NCBI GenBank assembly: GCA_013420905.1
Contig: JAAXNY010000014.1
Coordinates: forward strand, 372,001 to 436,000
Source of the DNA: Collybia mongolica
Lineage: Eukaryota; Basidiomycota; Agaricomycetes; Agaricales; Clitocybaceae
Direction: 5' to 3'
DNA: 64,000 nt
A program made the translations under genes and the position numbers. How positions within the stretch are numbered: the stretch's first letter is position 1; the number at the start of each line of letters is the position of its first letter. The notes below the pieces were generated by a model, which searched no databases, was not told where the DNA came from, and saw nothing but the letters and a program-made list of their open reading frames with translations. This document shows, in pieces, positions 54,746 to 64,000 of this stretch.

Positions 54746-56159
54746 ACGCCTTGATCCGTTTCAATGTTGCATGTGTTAAACAAACGAGGCCAGGGCGTAA
54801 TATGTATGAAGCTAGGTCTTTGTATCAGAGGAAAACCCTCAAGTAGGGTACTTCATCATGTCCCGTTGTATTCTTACAAGACATTCGATTGCCTCCTGGA
54901 AACCTTGCGCAAGGTCATCCGGGGAAGTCTGAAATAAACTTTATGACTAGTGTCTCCACGATGCCTTTTATTCTCAAAGTGCCAATAAGTGTTTTTATTC
55001 AGCAGCAAGAAATTTTTCAAAACGCACTTCTACTGCATAGATCATTGCCCGGATCCCTGGAGTGATATGGAAATTTAGAGTATTTATTACAATGACGTGG
55101 AACCTTCACCAAAGCGCGACTAAAGAGAGAAACCCCTTGTCGCGTTTGAGAAATTTGGGGAATATAGACATTAGAATGCGGACTGCTCTTTAAAGAACGT
55201 GATCAAATACATGAAGGGTCAGGCCCCCGCGGTGGACGTCTTGCATAACCATGCTGCCCAAACAAAACTCACATCATTGATTCCTCACATACTCATCAAA
55301 TCACTACAAGCGTTTTCGTAAGTCTTTAACTCATGCAGTAGGAGCTCTGTTGGCTTTTTCCCGTCAAATTTCCATCCCAAACCCTAGTACTAGTAGGACA
55401 ACGCTCTGCAATCACGCAAAAGAACTCCATCGATTGCCTAGATACATATTCAGATTCAGGCATTCAGATTCCAAACCATATCACAAACGTGTCATGCGTG
55501 ACGAGGCGCCGAGAGACAGGAATCGCAACAATGGAGATAAAGGTCTTGGATATTTTCTGAGATAGCGATGGAGTTCTGGTAGTTCTGTTGCTTCATCGAA
55601 AGTCCAGCCATTCGGAACCATACACCATCTTCCCAGCCCCACAGTCCAAGTATTTGATCTGGAAATCGAATCATGCTGCCATGGTGGTACTCTCGAGGCG
55701 CTACCTGGTCCCCGTCTACGCCAAATGATGAGACCAGGGGTTCGTCTGCTTCAATCGGCTTAACCCGAGTCCTTCCTCAAGCTTGGCCATGCATTACCTG
55801 CGGCGCTCCGTTTTGTCCATGCCAAAATGTTGACATACCAAGCCCACTTGAAGGGAGCCGGTCAGCCTCAAATCACCTCAGAGCATGCCCGACCCCTACA
55901 TCAGTTTTACGAAAAAGTTCGGAATCAATGGCCAATCAAATGCAGTTCTTCAGGGCGTGGAAGAAGATCGAGAGCAAAGGAAGCAGGGACCGATGAAGGA
56001 CAACGCCTGAAGATACGATCTCGACACCTCAGAGGTTCATCCTTGGCTCTCCAGAACTTGGATTATGGCGTTTTTAACGGCCAGTATCCGCTCTTTTTTT
56101 TAACCGGGATGCCGTCACGTCTGTATTATAGATGCCACAGACGGGCTTCCGCTTCTCTG
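54746..56159. other. Gene-free stretch downstream of the fasciclin gene
   Basis: Frames at 55350-55565, 55673-55996 and 55827-56312 have no motif or splice partners. No RNA is seen. Confidence 0.4.
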
Positions 56160-56752
56160 ACGTCGCTTCAACCAAATTTCTTGGAAAGTATTTCACAGGG
56201 AATGGGACATGCATGGTCATGCTGGCCGTCGCGCCATCCTCGGCTCTGGCCTTCGCCTTCGGAGTGCAGTTGGAGTGCCATACCCTGGTATCTCGATCGC
56301 GGGGTTGATTGAATCTTGAGTTTTTGTATAGCCCTTGTCTTTCACTATCAGTAACCAAGCCTAGCCCGGGCTCGGAAGTGAAAGGAGGAACGCCGTCTCG
56401 CAGCATAGCTCCATAGGCGTCGCGACCTCCCTATTCAACTCAAGAGCCACAAGACTTTGTCGCTTCTTCGAAACTCGAACGAAATCCATAGGGATTGGGG
56501 CCCACATGACTTTACTGGCCGGAGTGCCATCCTCCCTTGGCTTAGATGTCGAGTTCTAACACCTGGTTAGCTTCATCTTCGGAAAACCGCTGGAGTGCCG
56601 TACCCAAGAGTCCTCTGTCGCCTTCAATTTAATCAGTCCAATCAGCCCCGGATCTCGAACTTATGTTTTTGCAGGTCCCTTATCTTTCACTATCAATACC
56701 AAGCTTAGCGCGGCTTGGAAGTGGCACGAGGAATACCGTCCTACAGTAAGGC
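56160..56752. repeat. Two direct repeats of about 250-290 bp
   Basis: Copies at about 56160-56408 and 56459-56752 share GTCGCTTC, GCCATCCTC, CTTCG/CTTCATCTTCGGA, GGAGTGCC-A/G-TACCC, ATCTCGA, TTTTTG-T/C-A, CCCTT-G/A-TCTTTCACTATCA, ACCAAGC-C/T-TAGC and GGAAGTG. Divergence is substantial. Confidence 0.65.
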
Positions 56753-59700
56753 TTCACGAATGTGTTCGCCGGGTGACCGCGAGTCCCTTCATGCCATCTA
56801 TACCGTCCAGACGACACGATTCGGTCTCTTCTATCACCGCGTTTCCCCTCTCTTAGGTTTCAACCCCTCCACAGCATCAGAACAATGCCCCAAGTTCTGT
56901 CTCCTCCACCACTTCTTTCCTTGGTTGACCGATCCGTCTTTCACGCTCGACTCGGCAATCCTTCTGCTCATTGAACCCGAGTCCTGGTGACCACGTTTTG
57001 ACAACACCCAAGCCCAACGGCGGCTCTACTTCATCCCACACACAGGCCTGTCTTCGTGATGTCCTGTGAATCGGACAATAATGGCTACGCATCTTAGGAC
57101 ATTTACGGCAATATTCCTTCTTCTGGAACAATACCACGTTGACGATTGTTCGTGGACTGGTTCATGAGCCTGATATATACTTCATGAAAATTGAAATGGA
57201 TGAAGGTAGAGCCTTCCTGTTGATCCAGCGATTTCCGACGACGCAGTACGTACGCCCAGCAAAGACCTCACGGCTAAAAAAAAAACTGGGGTGGTCGCGT
57301 GTTCCGTGGCTGAAACCCCCGCGACATATGTGGATATGGTATGAGGAGCCTTTCCTGGCCTGGGATTTCTCGAGGGCCTCGTGTTCCGACCGGTATTTAA
57401 TACATGTCGATCAAATATATCCGGCTATGCAGTCGGCGCTCGTCAATTCGGATATCTGTATTGGGAGAAAGGCGACTCATGATCCACTGGCAGATATCGC
57501 TCAAGACCTTGCGTTGTGATTGGGTCGTTCGATAGACAGTGCCTCGCTACGAATTTGGTATGTCTTAGGTTTTCAATAACTGTCATTCAGACTTTCCGTT
57601 TGTTTTTGACGATTTAGATTAAACCACAAAATCAATGAAACCTCAATAATAATTTATCCCTAATATTGCTCAGCGGGCTCATTTCTCCCATTTCTGAAAG
57701 ATCGTCGCAATTGACAGCGTGGGTTAGAGAACGTTGTCTCCACACCTCATAGACCCTGGAAGTGTACGAAATTGTCTCCTACCGGTGGCCGTAAAGTATT
57801 CGGGCATAGAATAGACGCTTTGCTCCAGGGTTGATGTACATTCTTCGTCGGCATTCTTCGAGGATAAACATCTCTATGTCCACCCTCACTCACTGACTGA
57901 TGTATGCGTCTGCAGTCAAATAATTCACCGGACAATTCAATTGGCAACCGGCCAAGCCATTCTCCTTAGAGAACATATTGAGTACAAACGAAATATATCA
58001 CAGGTTTCTGCGCTGATATCCCTCCTTAGCGTCTTCTCGCACCTGCTTCCCAGGTCACGACTTCGATTACTCCGGGGTAGTCTGGCAATAATGCAACTCC
58101 TCTCGGCGTTGACGATTTGCGTCATCGTGCTTACCCTACCCCACTGCGCCACGCATTGAAGGGGGGAGCCGCCCTTCCTCCCTCGGCTCCACTACATCGC
58201 GGGTCTACGCAACGTTTCCCATAACGTATTGTTGGCAAACTTTCTCATGCTCTCGACCTCGCTTGGAACGTGTTCCAAGATTTTCTTCGGCTTTCTAGTT
58301 TTAGGCATTTTTGATTCGGCTCGCAAATATCGAGATTGACGGCAAACATTTTTTACATGTCCGGTGACATGCTAAATTGGGGACCTTCCCTTCACGAACC
58401 CCGTTTCCTCCAGTGATATTGTAAGGCCGTCTGGTTCGTCCTGCGGTCCATCCCGTATATGGTGAAAGTGTCAACGTTGTTGTTACCCCTCGACCCTGAG
58501 GCTAACTACCCGTCGTCGCCTGGTAGTTGTCTTTTTTTTTTTTCAGTGACCACTCCTAATCACGTACAAGCCTCGGTTGTATGTTATGTGCTGTCGATTG
58601 CCTTCTAGTAGTCTATGAGACTTTAACTTTCGCAGACAAGACGGACAACTATATAATTTATTGGCGACAACACCAGTGTTCGTACATGGCTATCTGCCAA
58701 GGCAATTAGGTGCTGTTACCCCCACCCATTGGAAAATTTTCTGCTAAATCAATTACGGCTTTTGGTTACTGACCCACTTGTGGCATACAGATCGAAACTA
58801 ACAAAACAAGCCATTTGTACACAGCTGGTCTGTAATTGTAATGTTCAGGGACGACGCAGGCGAGTGTTCTCCCAATGTCAATTTGCCATCCTCATTCGTC
58901 CTTATCAATCTAGATTAAATGTTGACGCCTCCAGCCCAGACTAGCACTTCACATCTTCTCCTTTCTATGGAGCTAGCCGATCATAGAGGTGATCGCCAGA
59001 ACGCCCACATCACTTCCTAAGGACTTTCCCGCTTCGGTATCGTCGGTACGTTAAATATTGTGTGACAAAACGCAAGTGACTTACCACAAGGTAATAACTT
59101 ATCAGCGACCCGATCGTACCTAATTTTATGTATGGAAGCGGATTGTAACATATATGTGGGAGGAAACTCAATTTTTATGTATTCCGAAGTGTTTCCTCAG
59201 TACACCACGCGCCGCAATCAAGAAACACCAGTCACAACCCATGATCTACACCTCCATCTATGAATACTAGCCCACAAATCTGCGGCCTCACGTTCCCCTC
59301 CCTTCTTTTGCAGACCCACACTTCCTTGTTTTTGATAAACGAGATGAGAGACGCCATTGGCCGTGATCGCAAACACTAAACCTTATGCCCCCTGATTTCT
59401 TAGCGATTACAGCAAGGTTGTCTCTATCACTTGGCCGCTTTCGGTGGTGGCCGGCTCTGCAACCCTAAATCCTTACCACCATCAAAGCGACCTTCTTTTC
59501 GGAAACCATCCTGGTGGGGTCGTTTGGCATGTGGACACCAAAAGGAGGGGAATGGTCCCACAAGGAACATGATGGTACCTCACTGCTGGCGAAACTTCTA
59601 AGTTGTCTTCAGATCTATAGGCTTTTTCTCACTGCCAGTTTTTTCGTCCCCCTATCAACGCCTCTAGTGCTTCGACTTCTTAGGCCACAAGAGTGGTACC

Positions 59701-61122
59701 AACTCTCGTCCCAAGGACCGACAACGATATTCGGCATCCACGGACCCGTAGTGCATGCTAATATCTCCCTGGTGTAGCACTCGTGTCAGGCCAAAATACT
59801 CTCCCCTGTACACCTCCCGGCTCAGATCCCTCACCGTGGCCAAAAAGAAGGGTGGGGGGGGGGGGGGGGGTAGAGGTATTCCCCTGCTGGTCGTACTGGG
59901 TTAATACAATAGATGGCTCTCACCAAATTTAAAAGGCCAGTTTTTCCTTATCTGGTCTCAACGAGCGGCTTGCCACGTCTCTCGCCCGGCCTGTCCTAGC
60001 AACTCGCCTTTTTCAATGATACCTTTCATTCGGTTCCCCGTAAAACCGATATCTATTGCCTCTATGGGAACTTGTGTTGAGTCCGTTGAGGGAAAACGCA
60101 CGCACCCAATTCAGATGTCTGTGAGGTATTTTTATTTCAATGTCAGGTAACTGCTAACATCGAAGAACTCATTCCTGTTTGTTTGGGCATTCCGCCGTCC
60201 TTTCTATAGACATGATAATCTGCAACAACCATGGTATCCATAGGTAAAGCAGCCAGAGGATGGGACAGCTGAGTCCTTGTAGAAGCAACTGCTACTCGTC
60301 TGGCATACTAAGGCGAGTCAAGTACATGAGCTTTCATAAGGGCATGGGTGTGAGATATTTATGGTCGTGTGTACCATGGACAGCAAGAGATCTAGAATTG
60401 AAATTTGAAATACAGAAAGAAAAATCCCTAACCGCACAAATGTTGGTGATAAGAGTGTAGTGGACCCGCATACGAACATCTGAGGTTCCGAATGATTTAT
60501 TGCCACCAGGTGATGCCAAACTCTCTTTTGAGTTCATGAAAGGGTGCTAAGTATGTGAGTTTTTGAGTGATTTGGGCGCTTGTCCGATGAACTCGGAGGA
60601 AGAGAATCCCAAACGTAATCAAGGATCATAAGTGGTAGAATTCTACCACAGGGTGAAACATACTCTCCGATTACCTTTAGCAGTCAACTTTTGATTTTTG
60701 GACTAAATTTGTCCAATAATAGTACTTGTGTTGCATCTAAGGAGCCTCGTCACCCCAGTCTCCGAAGGGATCGGTTCGCTCTGCGATAATAATCGCCTTG
60801 GGAAACTGGGGGCCACTAACCTGTCTAATTGGGCAAAATTTAGAAAGAAGGACATTCGTAGGCCTCCTGAAACCTCACGACTGATATATTGCTAACATTC
60901 CGCAATGGTAGCGCAGCCAGAGGACCGTAATTGACCGGATTTCAACGCTTTGAGTGCGCATCGAGCGAGACTTGGGCCGCAAAGAGCGCCGGATGACCCG
61001 AATAAATGATATCATAGTATTACGACCATGATGTTGGCTGATGCTCTCACCATGTTGTAGTCTTTTTTGGAACATGCAGACCTGGTAATCAAATAACCGA
61101 TACGTTGGTCAGGAGTCCTCCA
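56753..61122. other. About 4.4 kb without a recognisable gene
   Basis: There is no coding region, RNA or transposon that I can support. A frame at 57139-57519 (126 codons, with MWIWYEEPFLAWDFS) has no family match that I know. T tract at 58532-58542; G tract at 59850-59869. Confidence 0.45.
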
Positions 61123-61128
61123 TATAAA
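61123..61128 (+). promoter_or_regulatory. TATA box of the amidohydrolase gene
   Basis: TATAAA lies 48 bp before the ATG at 61171, implying a very short 5' leader. Confidence 0.55.
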
Positions 61129-61170
61129 GTGATCTGATCTCAGGCTCACTATAATTATTATTAGTTACAC

Positions 61171-62938
61171 ATGGTTTCCACCCATCCCCACCCCAGTCCC
61201 AGCCAAGACACATCCCGACTGAATTGTGCCTACCACATTCTCGCCGGGCAACTCTTTGACTCCTATACACGAAAATTTGTACCCAACCAAGTAATCAGTG
61301 TCAACAGACTCAATGGGACTATCCTTGGCGTCCAAGATCACGCGGATTTTACGAGACCTAGAGAAGAAGAGTTCATTGACCTTCGACATCTTACGGTTCT
61401 CCCTGGTTTTGTGGATGCTCATGTTCATCGTTAGTATTCAAACAGATCTGACGTGAATAAATGCCTACCTTAAGAGATGATTTCCAGTTTTCTTACATGA
61501 GTATTCTGGGACATCATGGGGTGACCAGCTGACAAAAGAGAGCCTAACGGAGAGGTCATTGCGTGCCGGAGTACATGCGCGCAAGACGCTTATGGCCGGA
61601 TTCACCACCGTGAGGTGTGTTTGGATGGCTCAATATGTACTCTCAATATAACGTCGAGTTGCTCAGAGATCTCGGGACTGAAGGAGCAGCTGACGCCGAT
61701 GTTGCCCTTCGCAAGTGCCTTGCTCACCCGGCAAATGGGAAGGACCCAATCATCCCGGGCCCGCGATACTACTGCACCACGCGCGCGATTGTGCCCACGG
61801 GGAGCTATGGTGATGTTTGAAACAGATAATTACGCGAAATTATTCACATTGGCAATTTAACAGGGCCTAAGAGCACACTCTATCCTTCAAAGAGTGGTAT
61901 CGAAGGGGTGACTGGTGCAGAAGTAGCAGATGGGGTGGACGGGTGTATTAAGGCAGTCCGAAGGCAGATCGGTGCGGGAGCTGACTGGATCAAAGTGAGT
62001 CCAGGGCATCTACCTCTGATGTAACGTTTTTTTTAAAGAATCTGTCATAGATTTACGGTGGTGTGGACGTATTCCTTTCTGGCCTGTGACCGGCTCAAGG
62101 GGACATGGCAGATTACAGAAACCGCTCCCAGATATCTGATGTTTCACCGGAAATCGCTGGAACATCCTTCGCAAATTTCAACCGCGACGAGCTGAAAGCA
62201 ATGATTGATACTGCCCATAGTGTTGGTGTGAAAGTCGCAGTCCATGCCAATACAGCTAGTGTGATCGAAACTGTATTGGAGCTGGGCGTGGATACGGTTG
62301 AACATGGTCAAGATCTACTGGATCCAAGTAGAGGCGGGGACGGAACTGACGTTATCAAGAAATGGACCGAGCTAGGTAAAAACACAACCTGGGTCCCAAC
62401 GTTGGCCGTATTTTACAGCATGGCCAAGTTGGGCTCACCAGACGCTGCGGAAAACTGGGAGAGGGCAAAGAAGTCATTCCAGACCGTACTTAAAGGAGGC
62501 GATGTGCAACATGCCATTACGGGTGGGAAGGGCATCAAGATCGTTTGCGGAGGCGACACGGGTGCGTTTCCGCATGGAGAAAATGGGTTGGAGATGGTGA
62601 TGATGCGTAAGCTCGGTGCTGGCTGGGAAACCATATTGCGGTGGGCGACACTGGCTGGGTGGGAGTGCGTTAGAGGGATGCAATGGGAGGGAGAACATGG
62701 ACAGGCGAGGATCAAGGCGATCGAAGACGGTGCATGGGCAGGCGCCGGAGGGAAATCAGCATTGGAGAGGAATGTGCCATTCGGTGCGATTAGGACTGGT
62801 TGGGCTGCGGATTTAGTTGGGATTGAGGGCGTCCTGGATGGGGATGCTGATGCGTTCGAGAAAGCTATCCTAACTGGGGTTAGATTTGTCATGAAAGGGG
62901 GGACGGTATACAAGGGAGATGGGAAAGAGGTGCTGTGA
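61171..62938 (+). CDS. Metal-dependent amidohydrolase (imidazolonepropionase-like)
   Basis: Six exons starting at 61171 (first exon to 61429, last about 62150-62938) splice in frame to about 470 residues. The amidohydrolase barrel is marked by LPGFVDAHVH (first metal site HxH), AGFTTVRDLG, GADWIKIYGD (Lys at the bridging-ligand position), GVKVAVHANT and DTVEHGQDLL (metal His residues) and GGDTGAFPHGENGLE (catalytic Asp). The C-terminus GWAADLVGIEGVLDGD to VMKGGTVYKGDG is the beta-sandwich closing segment of the superfamily. It hydrolyses C-N or related bonds of an unknown small molecule, probably in the cytosol since no signal peptide is seen. The nearest families by pattern are prolidase/imidazolonepropionase-like enzymes. 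A 3-nt-phase junction at about 62049-62058 gives a very short exon (ATT TAC GGT G). Confidence 0.85.
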
Positions 62939-63010
62939 GGGTGCTTGTCGCCTCAAATGCAGCGTCCTGTACTAGGAGAATAGAGATAAAGCTGGGTTTC
63001 CCTCTACATG

Positions 63011-63047
63011 TTTTCCATGTCCTTATGTAACATAAGGACACGGAAAA
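63011..63047. other. Hairpin downstream of the amidohydrolase gene
   Basis: Inverted repeat TTTTCCATGTCCTTATG - TAA - CATAAGGACACGGAAAA: 17-base arms with one mismatch, about 75 bp past the stop codon. It may be a 3' UTR structure or a short palindromic insertion. Confidence 0.6.
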
Positions 63048-64000
63048 CAAAAATCAACATAGGTAACTCCTGAGGCCTGAGCTTGGGGAGTAAGAGGTCA
63101 CTTCCACGAAGACTTCCACGTGAATTGTGTTCAAGATGTCACGATCCATTCAGTTCTGAACGAATGCGTTAGTCGTCCGAGTCTTTAATCGTCCGCGCCC
63201 AGGATCGTCCGCAACACCCCGAAGCCATTCAACAGCAGCCCTCAGAATGGTTCCATGTTATAAGAACTGCGTGGTAGGTGGAGCCTTTACTCTCAACGAC
63301 TTTGGAATAACTGTAGTTAATTATTGGTTGGAATCGTTAGAGCCAAGGTGGGGACAAAGTACCCGTTCAGATCATCTTCGAACTCTGGTGCTTTCTGCTG
63401 GGCTAGTAATTCGTCTCGGCGACGAAGTGGGGGTCTTCCCAAGCACCATAACTCAACCAAGGTCGATATTTGGCGGCCAAATTCCCTAGCCGGAGAGAGT
63501 GAAGCTCCCAGTTTACAAAACAAGTGACATTTCCAGCGACATAGAGCAGAATATTCGAGAGATATAAAGGAATATTGGGTAGGAGGGCTGCAATAGGCGA
63601 CTTAAATTTGTCCAGGACAGCATCTCCGGTGATCCTGCTTTTTTCGTCGTGCCCATTTAGACTCAGAGGGAGATTCCTGCTTGAGTTCAAATAGAAACTG
63701 ATGGAAATCTGAAACCTAGTCGAATACCGCCGTAAATGCTGCATGAGTCCTAGCTTTGGAATTACGGCCAAAGGACTCATCAATCTACTTCGCGTGAGTA
63801 AACCTATGCACTGAGGTACTTCTAAGCGGAGCAACTGAACCACAATTCCAGTATAAGATATCAGATGGTCCTACATGCATTGTCGTTGAGGGTAATACAG
63901 ATCCTAGAACATAACATACCTTAATTCGGAGTTTTTCCATAAACGTTTATTAGCATGGAACCTGGGAGCCTTTCCATGATTATAAAATCTGGTTTCATCC
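63048..64000. other. Right edge, no gene called
   Basis: A minus-strand frame (63403-63843, 146 codons) contains a hydrophobic stretch, IPLYLSNILLYVAGNV, but has no family signature. A coding fragment cut by the window is possible. Confidence 0.35.

Noticed and set aside
57139..57519. 126-codon frame in the 55-61 kb gap
   Set aside because: No recognised domain, no partner exons and no promoter; kept only as a note in the region entry.

Overview
The window looks like nuclear DNA of a filamentous basidiomycete, most likely an Agaricomycete. The genes are broken by many short GT-AG introns (about 45-70 nt). One locus is a fungal-type (FunK1) protein kinase with two decayed relatives. The two F-box proteins carry the C-terminal block typical of mushroom F-box families, and a PARP domain is fused to a UBE2Q-type E2 domain. 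Genus and species cannot be read from the sequence. Exon structures below were joined by hand from splice sites and reading frame.

Left end (0-8 kb): the 3' end of a LINE with a poly(A) tail; a GC-rich fold-back element; a broken partial copy of the coatomer beta-subunit gene (minus strand); then a tandem duplication of a FunK1 kinase, first copy intact (3269-5913), second copy decayed (6380-7866).

8-25 kb: gene-poor except for a six-exon F-box gene on the minus strand (13557-16451) that has an in-frame 15-bp minisatellite. The rest is old, local direct repeats (periods of about 130, 142, 284, 440-520 and 640 bp), homopolymer C/G tracts and microsatellites.

25-46 kb: the conserved gene core. 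A 16-exon PUF-repeat RNA-binding protein (25464-28740, +), a PARP/UBE2Q fusion (31458-36371, +), a degenerate tandem repeat split by a 677-bp TIR element, an enoyl-CoA hydratase/isomerase (38119-39387, -), an uncertain gene (39763-41154, -), and a second F-box gene (43709-46349, +). The second F-box gene is a paralogue of the first, in opposite orientation about 27 kb away.

46-55 kb: a 544-bp TIR element with TA target site, a third FunK1 relic, a UIM/zinc-finger protein (49119-50787, -), an aldo-keto reductase of the potassium-channel beta-subunit type (51297-53066, -) and a secreted fasciclin-domain protein (53995-54745, +).

55-64 kb: about 6 kb without a recognisable gene, then a metal-dependent amidohydrolase (61171-62938, +) and a terminal stretch with a hairpin.

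No operon-like or defence-like system was seen. The shared theme is ubiquitin (two F-box proteins, a PARP-E2 fusion, a UIM/zinc-finger protein), but nothing in the sequence shows that these genes act together. The clearest unusual items are the two short TIR elements, the inverted F-box pair with its coding minisatellite, the decay series of FunK1 copies, the beta-COP pseudogene, and an intron of the PARP-E2 gene whose acceptor follows 22 adenines.
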